64,000 nucleotides of DNA from Erwinia psidii (GCF_003846135.1 NZ_RHHM01000013.1:62001-126000); one strand, 5' to 3'. Positions 1-9,689 are shown, counted from the first letter of the stretch. The notes: generated from the letters alone by a model not told the origin. Numbers and translations: made by a program.

Positions 1-807
1 CAAATGCCTCCGGCCATTTCCGTTGCGGTATTACCCAATGCCCCCTACGCCCGGGAAATGGCGACCAAAGCACATCAGCGCGGTCATGAAGTGCTGATCC
101 ATCTGCCCATGGCTCCGCTCAGCAAGCAGCCGCTGGAAAAAGATACGTTGCGACCGGACATGTCGGGCGGCGAAATTGAGCGAATTATTCGCGAAGCCAC
201 CGGCAGGGTACCGTTTGCTGTCGGGCTGAACAACCATATGGGCAGCGCCATGACGTCCAGCTTGTCAGGCATGCAAAAAGTGATGCAGGCACTTGATAAT
301 TATAACCTTTACTTTCTGGACAGCATGACCATCGGCAACAGCCAGTCTTCCCGCGCCGCACAGGGGACGCGAGTAAAAGTGATAAAACGTCGGGTGTTCC
401 TTGACGACACGCAGAATGAAGCCGACATCCGTCAACAGTTTTTGCGCGCCGTGCGCCTTGCCCAGCGCGATGGCTCCGCAATTGCTATTGGCCATCCTCA
501 TCCATCGACGGTGAACGTTTTACAGCAAATGTTGCCGAGGCTTCCGGCGGATATTACATTGGTTCGCCCAAGTCAGTTGCTTAATGAGCCACAGAGCCGC
601 CAGCAGAGTTCACCACCGCCGCAGGGCAAACCGCTGCCGTCCGGCAATGCTTTCCACGGCGTGAAAGATTGCCCGGTCAACGTTGGTCCTGTGCCCGCAA
701 CACAGGCATTTTCCGTGGTTGCAGATAGTCTTTCCCACAGTGCGATGGTTCAGTATTTTTCCACCCATTTCTCCGGTCTGAGCATCGGAGCCGGGAAAAC
801 GCCTTGA
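1..807 (+). CDS. yibQ: Divergent polysaccharide deacetylase YibQ, 5' end missing
   Basis: The reading frame is open from the first base of the window, so the start lies upstream. The visible part matches the YibQ family (divergent polysaccharide deacetylase, NodB-like fold): a glycoside-type core with HLPMAP near residue 33, the LNNHMGS loop near residue 75 and an AIGHPHPST motif near residue 160, whose histidines are the likely metal or catalytic ligands. The family is exported and is thought to act on envelope carbohydrate; its exact substrate is not known. The final 70 residues after the deacetylase core are a Gln/Ser/Pro-rich tail of low complexity. In E. coli yibQ also lies just upstream of the hldD-waa locus, which supports the call. 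The family assignment is firm; substrate is unknown. Confidence 0.8.
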   Translation, partial: QMPPAISVAVLPNAPYAREMATKAHQRGHEVLIHLPMAPLSKQPLEKDTLRPDMSGGEIERIIREATGRVPFAVGLNNHMGSAMTSSLSGMQKVMQALDNYNLYFLDSMTIGNSQSSRAAQGTRVKVIKRRVFLDDTQNEADIRQQFLRAVRLAQRDGSAIAIGHPHPSTVNVLQQMLPRLPADITLVRPSQLLNEPQSRQQSSPPPQGKPLPSGNAFHGVKDCPVNVGPVPATQAFSVVADSLSHSAMVQYFSTHFSGLSIGAGKTP

Positions 808-842
808 CGTCGTGTGGGTGACGAAACAGATATGGAAGCAGC

Positions 843-2081
843 ATGATGGCGCATAAGACAATAAAAATCCTGTTACTGGATACGGGAAATGAATGGGGAG
901 GCGGTACCAACAGTATGCTGGAATTACTGAAGCGTATTGACCGTAGCCGGTTTGCCGTCCAGTGCTGCTTTTATCATAATTACCGCCGGGGCCAGGACGA
1001 ACCACTTGAACAGGTGCTGAACGCGCTGGATATTCCGGTGATCTTTATTCCCCAGCGCCGCCAACCGCTCTGGGCGAAAGTGGCCAAAGAGCTGTTACGT
1101 TCACTGGTATTCTTCCATCGCGATTCGCGGCAAAAGGTTACCCATTTTGTCGACAGCCTGTGGCGAATCAAGCCAAATGCGCTAAAGATTCGCCAGCTTC
1201 TTGTGCAACATGATGTTGATTTGTTGTACATGAACAACCAGCCTGGCTCAAACGCCGAAGGTTACCTGGCCACCGATAAACTGCCCGTCGCCGTTGTGCA
1301 GCACTGTCGGATAGAGCCGGTTCTCAATGCCGGTCTGGTACGCATGGTTAACCAGCGGGCTGATGCGATCATCGCGGTCTCCAGCGGCGTGCATAAAGTT
1401 CTGCTGGAACAGGGCGTTGCGGCGGAAAAATGCGTTACCGTGTTTAATGCTATCGATATCCGGCAAACCTTGCCCGTTCGCGAAACCATGCGCGAACAAT
1501 TACTGATTGTGCCGCCGGAAACCTTTGTATTTGGCAGTATCGGTTCATTAATTACCAGAAAATCGCACCATCATACCCTGCAGGCGCTGGAAAAATTCGC
1601 CACCGCATTCCCTGAAGCCGACTGGAGAATGGTGATCCTTGGTGAAGGCCCGCAACACAACGCACTACAACAGCAGGCACAGTCATCAGGCATTGCTAAC
1701 CGCGTGATGTTTACCGGCTTTCGCAGTAATCCAATGGATTATCTCGCTGCTTTTGACGTGTTTATTCTGGCATCCAAAAGTGAGGGGCTTCCCCGTGTGA
1801 TACTGGAAGCGATGCTGTTGAAAACGGCGGTGATTGGTTCACGGGTGACGGGAACCGCCGAACTTATCGCGCACAACAGAACCGGCCTGCTGTATGATTA
1901 CGGTGATATTCAGTCCCTGTTTGAACAGATGAAAACACTGTGGCTTGATGCCACGATGCGCCAGCAACTGATATTGCAGGCGAACAGCCGCGTTAAAGAA
2001 TGCTATGCCATTGAGCATTATGTCTCGGGCGTGGAAACTATTTTGCAGAATGCGACTAATGGGAAGCCATCGCATGTTTGA
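843..2081 (+). CDS. Family 4 glycosyltransferase
   Basis: A 412-residue retaining glycosyltransferase of the GT-B fold. The C-terminal donor-binding half shows FGSIGSLITRKSHH near residue 225 and the EX7E signature SEGLPRVILEAML near residue 315, typical of GT4. The N-terminus has the glycine-rich GNEWGGGTNS acceptor loop. It probably transfers a sugar to the LPS core or another surface glycan in the cytoplasm. It starts 35 bases after yibQ and overlaps the next gene by 8 bases, so the two are probably translated together. An ATG three bases downstream is an equally good start. Donor and acceptor cannot be read from sequence. Confidence 0.75.
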   Translation: MMAHKTIKILLLDTGNEWGGGTNSMLELLKRIDRSRFAVQCCFYHNYRRGQDEPLEQVLNALDIPVIFIPQRRQPLWAKVAKELLRSLVFFHRDSRQKVTHFVDSLWRIKPNALKIRQLLVQHDVDLLYMNNQPGSNAEGYLATDKLPVAVVQHCRIEPVLNAGLVRMVNQRADAIIAVSSGVHKVLLEQGVAAEKCVTVFNAIDIRQTLPVRETMREQLLIVPPETFVFGSIGSLITRKSHHHTLQALEKFATAFPEADWRMVILGEGPQHNALQQQAQSSGIANRVMFTGFRSNPMDYLAAFDVFILASKSEGLPRVILEAMLLKTAVIGSRVTGTAELIAHNRTGLLYDYGDIQSLFEQMKTLWLDATMRQQLILQANSRVKECYAIEHYVSGVETILQNATNGKPSHV

Positions 2082-2985
2082 ATTTTTGAATCCCCGATTC
2101 CGCCACGTTCGCGCACGTCATAATCTCTCCTATCAGCAAAAACACGTGCAGGGCAGTATCGCAGTTACCTCAATCATGATCCCCTGTACCGGTGCAGATT
2201 ATGTTGAAGAAGCGTTGCTGAGCGCACTTTTTGCTTCCCGCTTTGCCAGCGAGGCGCAGGAGATTGTGATTGTGACCGATCAACCGGCAGAGCAGTTTGG
2301 CACACTGCCCGCGAAAACACGTGTTGTCACGCTGGATGTTCCCTGTCGCGAAGAGAGCTATCGCTACAAACAAATTTACCGCAGCCGACTGGTTAAGCTT
2401 CAGACACCCTTGCAGGCGCGCACGGAAGGGATTCTGATGATCGATTCTGACCTGAATCTGCTAAAAATGCCCGTCATCAATATGTTGGACAGCCACCTCT
2501 ATTCCAGCTTTCGCCAGGGTAAGATGATTGCCAAGCTGATGGCTGCCCCCGAACAAAATCGTCCGGCGTACTACCGCAACGCGGTCCGTCCGTTTATCGT
2601 CGATCATGTCAACGGCGCGTTTCTTGCTGCCACCCGTCAAACCTGGCAGCGCATTTGCCCACTGTGGCTGACACTGTTTCAGGATACCTGGGAACTGATG
2701 GACGATTCTCAGCCCCCCACCGATCAGCTACCGCTGGCGGCCCTGCTGGATTTACTGGATCTGAAAACCGTTAATCTGGGTGACTGGATGAACTGGCCGG
2801 TGTCAAAAAAAATCGGTGGCGCCAGTGCAACCATACCGCAGGACGTGGTTGGGGCTCATGGTGGTTTCCCGCTCTCTGAATGGCAAAAATACCTTGAGTC
2901 ACCCGCCGCGTCCCTGACGTTCAAAGGTCAGGATTACACGCGAAAAGTCCGTTATCTGACCGATGCAGAAAAAAACAGACGCTGA
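2074..2985 (+). CDS. Putative GT-A-type glycosyltransferase of the LPS locus
   Basis: A 303-residue soluble protein. The start at 2074 is chosen because GGGAAG lies 8 bases ahead and this ATG overlaps the end of the preceding transferase by 8 bases; longer forms would run far into that gene. The region around residues 110-125 has the hydrophobic strand GILMIDSDLNLL, whose D-S-D resembles the metal-binding DXD of GT-A enzymes, followed by VNGAFLAA near residue 175. This suggests a nucleotide-sugar transferase, but I cannot place it in a named CAZy family. Its neighbours (GT4 upstream, hldD downstream) suggest a role in core or surface glycan synthesis. Function is inference. Confidence 0.55.
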   Translation: MFEFLNPRFRHVRARHNLSYQQKHVQGSIAVTSIMIPCTGADYVEEALLSALFASRFASEAQEIVIVTDQPAEQFGTLPAKTRVVTLDVPCREESYRYKQIYRSRLVKLQTPLQARTEGILMIDSDLNLLKMPVINMLDSHLYSSFRQGKMIAKLMAAPEQNRPAYYRNAVRPFIVDHVNGAFLAATRQTWQRICPLWLTLFQDTWELMDDSQPPTDQLPLAALLDLLDLKTVNLGDWMNWPVSKKIGGASATIPQDVVGAHGGFPLSEWQKYLESPAASLTFKGQDYTRKVRYLTDAEKNRR

Positions 2986-3062
2986 AGCTGCATCACATTT
3001 GCTTCAGGAGTCATCCGGCTGGCTGCGGCCTGTTGAGATGTTATGATGAAAGGTATCAGCGC

Positions 3063-3081
3063 GTGAAACCTCCCGTTTCAC
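3063..3081 (+). promoter_or_regulatory. Hairpin in the hldD leader
   Basis: GTGAAAC and GTTTCAC pair across a five-base loop, 26 bases before hldD, with a run of five T residues six bases after the stem. It could act as a weak attenuator or an mRNA 5' structure. There is no other evidence for a function. Confidence 0.3.
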
Positions 3082-3106
3082 CCACACTTTTTAAAGGTTC
3101 AAGCTT

Positions 3107-4039
3107 ATGATTATCGTCACTGGCGGCGCAGGGTTTATTGGAAGTAATATCGTCAAAGCGCTGAATGACCAGGGTCACACCGATATTCTGGTGGTCGACA
3201 ACCTGAAAGATGGCACCAAATTTGCCAATCTGGTGGATCTGGACATCGCAGACTATATGGATAAAGAAGATTTTCTCATCGCGATACTTGCTGATGAAGA
3301 TTTCGGTGATGTTGAGGCAGTGTTTCACGAAGGCGCGTGCTCTGCCACCACGGAGTGGGATGGCAAGTACATGATGGACAATAATTATCAGTACTCAAAA
3401 GAGCTGTTACATTACTGTCTCGAACGTCAAATTCCTTTCCTGTATGCCTCTTCCGCTGCCACTTACGGTGGGCGTAATGATAACTTTATTGAAGAACGCC
3501 AGTTTGAAGAACCGCTGAATGTGTATGGCTATTCAAAGATGCTGTTCGATCACTATGTCCGCCAAATCCTGCCAGAGGCAGAATCACAGGTGTGTGGCTT
3601 TCGCTACTTTAATGTTTACGGCCCGCGTGAAGGCCATAAAGGCAGTATGGCCAGCGTCGCTTTCCACCTGAATACCCAGTTGAACAATGGTGAAAATCCA
3701 AAACTGTTTGAAGGCAGCGATAATTTCAAACGTGATTTTATCTATGTGGAAGATGTGGCGGCGGTGAATCTGTGGTTCTGGCAAAACCGTGTTTCAGGCA
3801 TATTCAACTGTGGTACCGGGCGGGCAGAATCTTTCCAGGAAGTGGCCGACGCGGCGCTAAAATTCCACCAGAAAGGGGAAATCGAATACATCCCTTTCCC
3901 GGAAAAACTGAAAGGCCGCTATCAGGCTTTTACGCTGGCAGATCAAACCAAACTGCGTGCAGCAGGCTACGATAAATCGTTTAAAACCGTAGCAGAAGGC
4001 GTGGCAGAGTATATGGTCTGGCTGAACCGCAACGCGTGA
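3107..4039 (+). CDS. hldD: ADP-L-glycero-D-manno-heptose 6-epimerase
   Basis: Converts ADP-D-glycero-D-manno-heptose to the L-glycero form, the activated heptose used for the LPS inner core. It is an extended short-chain dehydrogenase: the NADP-binding GGAGFIGSN lies at residues 6-14 and the catalytic Y140-x3-K144 pair in VYGYSK. Its 310 residues match E. coli HldD (310). It heads the conserved hldD-waaF-waaC unit, with 16 bases to waaF. The gap of 121 bases upstream could hold a promoter; in E. coli this gene has heat-shock control, but I cannot identify such a promoter here with confidence. Confidence 0.97.
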   Translation: MIIVTGGAGFIGSNIVKALNDQGHTDILVVDNLKDGTKFANLVDLDIADYMDKEDFLIAILADEDFGDVEAVFHEGACSATTEWDGKYMMDNNYQYSKELLHYCLERQIPFLYASSAATYGGRNDNFIEERQFEEPLNVYGYSKMLFDHYVRQILPEAESQVCGFRYFNVYGPREGHKGSMASVAFHLNTQLNNGENPKLFEGSDNFKRDFIYVEDVAAVNLWFWQNRVSGIFNCGTGRAESFQEVADAALKFHQKGEIEYIPFPEKLKGRYQAFTLADQTKLRAAGYDKSFKTVAEGVAEYMVWLNRNA

Positions 4040-4055
4040 GCAGGCACATCCGGTA

Positions 4056-5117
4056 ATGAAAATTCTGGTAATCGGCCCCTCATGGGTTGGCGACATGATG
4101 ATGTCGCAGAGTCTCTACCGCACGCTTAAATCAACGCATCCTGAGGCGGTGATCGACGTCATGGCACCGGCATGGTGTCGTCCATTACTGTCACGCATGC
4201 CGGAAGTGAATGCCGCCCTGCCCATGCCACTTGGCCACGGCGCTCTGGCGTTGGGCGAACGCCACCGTCTGGGAAAAGCGCTACGTGATAAAGGCTATGA
4301 TCGCGCTTATGTGCTGCCCGGCTCATTTAAATCCGCTTTAGTTCCCTTTTTTGCCAACATCAAAATCCGTACCGGCTGGCGCGGAGAGATGCGCTATGGG
4401 CTGCTGAATGATATGCGGGTATTGGATAAAACGGCTTTTCCGCTGATGGTACAGCGCTATGTTGCGCTGGCTTATGACAGGCAGCAAATTGCCAGCGCAA
4501 CAGACCTGCCACAGCCGCTGCTGTGGCCCGCGCTACAGGTCAGCGAAGAAGAGAAGCAGAAGACGGCCACTGACTTCAGTCTGGCGGTGGAAAGACCCGC
4601 GATCGGCTTCTGTCCCGGTGCCGAATTTGGTCCCGCCAAACGCTGGCCACACTATCACTATGCTACGCTGGCGCGGATATTGATCGAGGATGGCTATCAG
4701 ATTGTGTTGTTTGGCTCAGAAAAGGACAGGGAAACAGGGGGACAGATCCTGCAAAACCTGCCGGAAGAGAGCCGTCAGCACTGTCGTAACCTTGCTGGCG
4801 ACACCACACTGGAGCAGGCAGTGATTCTGTTGGCTCACTGTCATGCCGTTATTAGCAATGATTCCGGCCTGATGCACATTGCCGCCGCGCTAAATCGCCC
4901 TCTGGTCGCGCTTTATGGCCCCAGCAGCCCTGATTTCACGCCGCCGCTCGGCCATGATGTCCGCGTTATCCGCCTGATTACTGGCTACCACAAGGTGCGA
5001 AAAGGTGAAGCGGCAGAGGGCTACCATCAGAGCCTGATCGATATTCAACCCGATCGTGTCGTTGCTGAACTGGCGACATTGCTGAATAAAAATCAGGGGG
5101 ATCCATGCAGGTCCTGA
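4056..5117 (+). CDS. waaF: LPS heptosyltransferase II
   Basis: Adds the second L-glycero-D-manno-heptose to HepI of the inner core. A GT9 family enzyme with the N-terminal GPSWVGDMMMSQSL loop at residues 7-20, the donor-site motif CPGAEFGPAKRWP near residue 187 and SNDSGLMHIAAAL near residue 268. The 353-residue length agrees with E. coli WaaF (348). It overlaps waaC by 13 bases, so translational coupling is likely. Confidence 0.96.
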   Translation: MKILVIGPSWVGDMMMSQSLYRTLKSTHPEAVIDVMAPAWCRPLLSRMPEVNAALPMPLGHGALALGERHRLGKALRDKGYDRAYVLPGSFKSALVPFFANIKIRTGWRGEMRYGLLNDMRVLDKTAFPLMVQRYVALAYDRQQIASATDLPQPLLWPALQVSEEEKQKTATDFSLAVERPAIGFCPGAEFGPAKRWPHYHYATLARILIEDGYQIVLFGSEKDRETGGQILQNLPEESRQHCRNLAGDTTLEQAVILLAHCHAVISNDSGLMHIAAALNRPLVALYGPSSPDFTPPLGHDVRVIRLITGYHKVRKGEAAEGYHQSLIDIQPDRVVAELATLLNKNQGDPCRS

Positions 5118-6079
5118 TCGTTAAAACGTCCTCAATGGGTGATGTGCTCCATACTCTGCCCGCCCTCACAGACGCCATGCAGGCTATACCGCAGATCCGT
5201 TTTGACTGGGTTGTGGAGGAAGGCTTCGCGCAAATCCCCGCCTGGCATCCGGCGGTGGATCGGGTTATTCCGGTTGCGATACGTCGCTGGCGCAAACACT
5301 GGTTTGGCAGCGAAGTACGTGAGCAACGCTTTCTGTTTAAGCGTGAGCTTCAGTCACGCCAGTATGATCTGGTCATTGATGCCCAGGGCTTAATCAAAAG
5401 TGCCGCGCTGGTAACCCGCCTCGCCAAAGGCATCAAACACGGGCAGGACAGCCGTAGCGCCCGCGAACCTTTTGCCAGCTGGTGGTACGACAAGCGCCAT
5501 GAAATCAACAAGCAACAACATGCCGTACAACGCACACGGGAACTGTTCGCGAAAAGTCTTGGTTATCCGCTGCCAACAGACCAGGGAAATTATGCCATCG
5601 CCGGGCATTTCCTGACCCAACCGCCTGCCGATGCCGGGCGCTATCTGGTCTTTCTTCACGCCACTACGCGGGCGGCAAAGCACTGGCCCGAAGAAAGCTG
5701 GCGCAAGCTGACGGAGCTGCTGCAATCCAGCGGCCTGAAGATAAAACTGCCGTGGGGAACCGAACACGAGCACCAACGGGCGCTCAGACTGGCAGAGGGA
5801 TTTGACTGTGTTGACGTATTGCCTAAGCTGACGCTGGAGCAGGTGGCCCGGACCTTAGCCGGAGCAAAAGCCGTGGTGTCGGTCGATACCGGACTGAGCC
5901 ATCTGACAGCAGCGTTAAATCGCCCTAACATTACGCTCTATGGGCCGACCGATCCTGGTCTGATCGGTGGATATGGTAAAAATCAGCTCGTACTGCGCCC
6001 GGCAACAGGCAATAATATGGCTGATATTTTGCCAGAGACGGTGCTCGAGCATCTCCGCCCGTTGATCGTGATAAACTAA
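5105..6079 (+). CDS. waaC: LPS heptosyltransferase I
   Basis: Adds the first heptose to Kdo2-lipid A. GT9 family with the N-terminal KTSSMGDVLHTLPAL at residues 7-21, HATTRAAKHWPEESW in the donor domain near residue 185, and SVDTGLSHLTAAL near residue 260; D13 of the GDVLHT loop corresponds to the catalytic acid of the E. coli enzyme. Its 324 residues fit the family (E. coli 319). It lies in the hldD-waaF-waaC operon and is followed after 6 bases by a GT2 gene. Confidence 0.96.
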   Translation: MQVLIVKTSSMGDVLHTLPALTDAMQAIPQIRFDWVVEEGFAQIPAWHPAVDRVIPVAIRRWRKHWFGSEVREQRFLFKRELQSRQYDLVIDAQGLIKSAALVTRLAKGIKHGQDSRSAREPFASWWYDKRHEINKQQHAVQRTRELFAKSLGYPLPTDQGNYAIAGHFLTQPPADAGRYLVFLHATTRAAKHWPEESWRKLTELLQSSGLKIKLPWGTEHEHQRALRLAEGFDCVDVLPKLTLEQVARTLAGAKAVVSVDTGLSHLTAALNRPNITLYGPTDPGLIGGYGKNQLVLRPATGNNMADILPETVLEHLRPLIVIN

Positions 6080-6085
6080 AAACCG

Positions 6086-7003
6086 ATGACAACACCTTGC
6101 CTGAGCATCCTCATCGCCGCACACAACTGCGGCGATTATCTTGTGGGGACGTTAGACAGCATCGTCGCATCACTGGGCGGAGCACTGACACGCACCGAGA
6201 TTGTAATTGTTAACGATGCCTCCACGGATAATACGCAGGCGATCATTGACGACTACATGCAGCGGCTTCCCATCCTGCATAGTTTCCGCACTGACTACCG
6301 CAATGTTGGCAAGGTCCGCAATTATGCCGTCCGGCAGGCCCGTGGAGAGTATATCCTGATGGTCGATGGGGATGACCGTTTGCTGCCGGGCGCGTTGCAG
6401 AACAGGTTGCACACCTTGCTGACGCACAGCCCGGATATTCTGCTGAGTAAAATTATCGAAGTACGCCCCGGAGCACCGCTTCCGCAATGGCTGCCCGGCG
6501 AATTTACAGAACTGAGTAAAAATGACGCCATCGAACGTTTTCTTATTCACCGTGACTTCCAGGCCCATTTCATCGGTCAGTTCTTTACCAGAACGCTGCT
6601 GCAACAACATGCTTTTCCTGACTTCATTTGCTATGAAGATACCTGGCTGTTTCCGCTACTGCTGACATACAGTAAGAAGACGCTGTTTACTCACCATGGC
6701 TTTTATCTCTACCGTAAGCACCCGCACAGCCTGTCAGCGGCAATCGATCAACATAAAATCACCTGCCTTATCGCCGCAACGCAAAACATGGACAACGTGT
6801 TGCCGGAGCAGTTTGAACATCTGATCACCTGTCACTGGCTGGATATTGCCAATCGCTACCATTCAACACTTCGCGGCACCGCTCAGGGTACGCTGGTGAA
6901 AGAGCGTATCGCCAGAATCAGCCTGCTGCGCTTTCTGTTAAACAGGAAGATCAGGATGAGTTTCAAAAGAAAGATGCTGGCCGTGAGAAAGCTGGCGCTG
7001 TAA
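6086..7003 (+). CDS. Family 2 glycosyltransferase of the LPS core locus
   Basis: A 305-residue inverting GT-A enzyme. LSILIAAHNCGDYL opens the domain at residue 7, VNDASTDNTQ follows near residue 40, and MVDGDDRLLPG near residue 95 supplies the DXD metal site. It resembles WaaH/YibD-type enzymes, which add uronic acid or other side branches to core heptose, but the match is only general. It begins 6 bases after waaC and so probably belongs to the hldD operon. Its last 20 residues are basic, which could help membrane contact. Specific sugar unknown. Confidence 0.7.
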   Translation: MTTPCLSILIAAHNCGDYLVGTLDSIVASLGGALTRTEIVIVNDASTDNTQAIIDDYMQRLPILHSFRTDYRNVGKVRNYAVRQARGEYILMVDGDDRLLPGALQNRLHTLLTHSPDILLSKIIEVRPGAPLPQWLPGEFTELSKNDAIERFLIHRDFQAHFIGQFFTRTLLQQHAFPDFICYEDTWLFPLLLTYSKKTLFTHHGFYLYRKHPHSLSAAIDQHKITCLIAATQNMDNVLPEQFEHLITCHWLDIANRYHSTLRGTAQGTLVKERIARISLLRFLLNRKIRMSFKRKMLAVRKLAL

Positions 7004-7042
7004 CCGCGCAGATCCCCAGCCTGTTAACGGTACGCCATCTTA

Positions 7043-8053
7043 TTACGGCATCGCAGCGACTGAAGATTTGATCGCGCGGTCTGACTTGAAAGCGGCATAT
7101 TCCGCAAGGGTCATGCCACGCGTGCGGCTCTGTAGCCAGGTGAAAAGTACGTTGAGATCGTCATAAAGTTGCTCGATATCGGCTTCGGTTTTAAAGGTTG
7201 GACTGCCATCAGGCATAAATTCAGATGAATGAAGCATAAATTCGACATAATCTGCACCGGATCCAAGCGATTTCTCCGCAACATCGATCATTTGTGCCAC
7301 ATTGCCCCCGACAGGACGCAGCCAGTGCACGGAAGGACTGCGCTTTTTTCCACGCAGGCTGTCATAACCCCGTTTAAAAAAGTTCATCAGTGCCGAGTGT
7401 CGGTAATGAATACTCATGGGCACTTCCAACAGTGATGACTGCCCGGCGCGTGAAATATCATCAGTATCAATATAATAGGCCGCACGCGGGAAACGACTGT
7501 AATCCGTTCCACCCTTGCCCTGTGGCGCACCGGGCGAGTATTGCCAGTTCACACCTGGCGTCACGGAGCAGTCAACCTGATAGCCGAATTCAATTAATAA
7601 CTGAGCATAATATTCATTAAATGCCCATCGCCCGGCGCGATGGCTACGCATTTTTGTATTAAAGGTCTGTTCCAACAACTGCGTCATAAACGCGACTTTT
7701 TTACGCATTTCCTCGTGGGGGTACTCAATCAAATAGGGCTGAAACTGCCAGTCATTTTCAGTTAGCTGACAGGCCGGTGGGCTGTTCCAGGCGTGCAGGT
7801 GCATTCCCACTTCACCGGTGTTGCGGGCGATAACATCACGGGCAAACTCAATGTAAACGGGGTCGACAGCCATTTCATAGTTGGTCAGCCAGGTCGGTTT
7901 AAAAGCATACTGTTCACAAACCTGTTGGAAACGGGCGAGAAATGACGCGTTTCGGGTCGTAACATGCCCCGAACGGTTACGCCAGAGATTGTCGCCTTCT
8001 GTATCAATGGTGATTAAAAATGCTGGTTTGCTCATGCCGGTTTCAGGCTCCAT
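7043..8053 (-). CDS. Polysaccharide deacetylase family protein (WalW/WabN-like)
   Basis: A 336-residue NodB-homology deacetylase without a signal peptide or membrane segment. It shows ITIDTEGD at about residues 14-21 (the aspartate is the family's catalytic or metal ligand), GMHLHAWNSP near residue 88 supplying two metal histidines, and EFMLHSSEFMPDG near residue 272. In Klebsiella, WabN deacetylates a core GlcNAc to glucosamine; in Erwinia a similar LPS-locus gene is called WalW. Either role would fit, and I cannot choose. It is oriented against the surrounding transferases, converging with the waaC operon. The start used has AAGG five bases upstream; an internal ATG at 8035 is possible. Confidence 0.7.
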   Translation of the reverse strand: MEPETGMSKPAFLITIDTEGDNLWRNRSGHVTTRNASFLARFQQVCEQYAFKPTWLTNYEMAVDPVYIEFARDVIARNTGEVGMHLHAWNSPPACQLTENDWQFQPYLIEYPHEEMRKKVAFMTQLLEQTFNTKMRSHRAGRWAFNEYYAQLLIEFGYQVDCSVTPGVNWQYSPGAPQGKGGTDYSRFPRAAYYIDTDDISRAGQSSLLEVPMSIHYRHSALMNFFKRGYDSLRGKKRSPSVHWLRPVGGNVAQMIDVAEKSLGSGADYVEFMLHSSEFMPDGSPTFKTEADIEQLYDDLNVLFTWLQSRTRGMTLAEYAAFKSDRAIKSSVAAMP

Positions 8054-8268
8054 GATGACCTTGTGAGCATGTTACGCAGCCCTCTGATGAGACGCAAAAA
8101 GATTTGCAAAGAGGGTAAATAGTGGACCAGCCAGAATAGCACTTTCTTTATTAATTTTTTAAGATAACCTCAACGGTTAACGCGGTTTAAGGTCGATAGC
8201 TTGATAATATCAACACACCACAATCAACCAGCACAGGACATGGATTTGTCTGAACAGATAAGGAAATA
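8054..8268. promoter_or_regulatory. Divergent intergenic region, deacetylase / GT4
   Basis: 215 bases between two divergently transcribed genes; both promoters should lie here. The central part (about 8140-8165) is AT-rich with a TTTATTAATTTTTTAA tract. I cannot fix -35/-10 pairs with confidence. Confidence 0.4.
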
Positions 8269-9486
8269 GTGAGTTGTATTGAGTGCGGCAGGGAAAGAGC
8301 ATCTTCCCGCAAGAAAATGCCTCTGTTAAAGGGTGAAAAATTGTCCAATCGTATTTTGATGATCATTGATGGCCTGCCCGGCGGAGGCGCTGAGAAAGTG
8401 GTCCTCACGCTGGCACGGGGATTGATTGAGCGCGGCCATCGCGTTTCGCTATTTTCACTGAGAGACGTGTGTGATTACCCCATTCCTGATGGCCTGCACT
8501 ATCTGGTTATCAAAGATGATTGCAGGAAACCCTGGCGAAAACTGACGGAGCTTAGCCGTCGTGCCGCATTACTTAATCAGGCTATCATGGCTACCGAGGA
8601 GGAGAGGGGGCGCTTTGACCTGGTGGTTTCTCATCTGCATAAAACGGACAGAATTGTCAGACGCTGCCCAGCACTCACCCCCTCAAAAACCTGGTTCTGT
8701 CTGCACGGGGTTTTCTCCGCATCCTACCTGGCACAGCGTAAAGGCTTTTCGTTATGGTTAAAAAAGGCCAAAACCAGAAAGGTTTATCAACATCGTAATG
8801 TGCTGGGCGTATCACAATATGTCATTGACGATCTTAAGCAGGCTTTTGGTGTTAATCCTGCCCGTGAGGTGGTTATTTTCAACCCATTTGATTTCGATGC
8901 CGTGCTCCAGCAGTCGCTAAAACCATGCAAAATGGCCGGGCAGGATTATCTGGTCCATGTAGGGCGCTTTCACCAGACTAAGCGCCACGATCGTTTACTA
9001 CGTGCCTATGCCAAAAGTGGCCTGACGGCTCCACTGGTGCTGATTGGCCAGGGAAGCGACGACGTAAAAGTAAAACTGAACAAGCTGGCGCTGGAGCTGG
9101 ATATTAGTGAAAGGGTCTTATTTAGAGGTTTCACCAGCAATCCTTATCCCTGGATCCGCAATGCCCGTATGCTGGTTGTCAGTTCAGACAGCGAAGGTTT
9201 TGGTAATGTGCTGGTTGAAGCGTTAATTTGTCACACTCCCGTCGTCAGTACTCGCTGTCCCGGTGGGCCGACCACTATTCTGACCGGCGATCTTGCCCGT
9301 GGGCTGGCAGAGATGAATGATGATTCACTGGCCGCCACCATGAGGGAGATTTGGGAGAATCCCCCTGACGTGACCAAACTTAATCTTGAGCCTTACAGCG
9401 TTGAGAGAATATGTCAGCAATATCTTGATTTGAATAAAAAAACTAAAATCTCTGCCCACGTTATTGGCCAGAGAGCACCATTATGA
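8269..9486 (+). CDS. Family 4 glycosyltransferase (WabH-like position)
   Basis: A 405-residue GT-B transferase. DGLPGGGAEKVVLTLARGL near residue 34 is the glycine-rich acceptor loop common in GT4; HVGRFHQTKRHDRLL near residue 226 and the EX7E motif SEGFGNVLVEAL near residue 308 form the donor site. The GTG start at 8269 has AAGGAA six bases upstream; the first 25 residues are not conserved-looking, and a start near 8317 or 8344 is possible. The Klebsiella and Serratia core loci have a GT4 GlcNAc transferase (WabH) in a comparable setting with a deacetylase next to it, so a matching pair (GlcNAc addition then deacetylation) is a reasonable inference. Confidence 0.65.
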   Translation: MSCIECGRERASSRKKMPLLKGEKLSNRILMIIDGLPGGGAEKVVLTLARGLIERGHRVSLFSLRDVCDYPIPDGLHYLVIKDDCRKPWRKLTELSRRAALLNQAIMATEEERGRFDLVVSHLHKTDRIVRRCPALTPSKTWFCLHGVFSASYLAQRKGFSLWLKKAKTRKVYQHRNVLGVSQYVIDDLKQAFGVNPAREVVIFNPFDFDAVLQQSLKPCKMAGQDYLVHVGRFHQTKRHDRLLRAYAKSGLTAPLVLIGQGSDDVKVKLNKLALELDISERVLFRGFTSNPYPWIRNARMLVVSSDSEGFGNVLVEALICHTPVVSTRCPGGPTTILTGDLARGLAEMNDDSLAATMREIWENPPDVTKLNLEPYSVERICQQYLDLNKKTKISAHVIGQRAPL

Positions 9487-9689
9487 CAGCCTGGGGCTTT
9501 CTGCAAAATGATGTGCACCATAATGAACATCACACTTTTCTTTCATCATGATTTAAGGTTTTAGCCCATGATAACGGCGGTAATAGGGAACGGATATCAA
9601 AGGTTAGTGACAAACATGTGCAAGATATTAACACTTGCCGGCTGGGATGATGACCGGGGAAATGTCGTGTCGCTCAGGGAGAACAGAGC
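9487..9689 (+). promoter_or_regulatory. Intergenic leader with an ops-like element
   Basis: A 203-base gap before the next transferase. GGCGGTAA at 9576-9583 matches seven of eight bases of the ops core (GGCGGTAG) that recruits RfaH to long LPS operons, but the rest of a JUMPstart element is not recognisable. This is a weak candidate. Confidence 0.25.
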
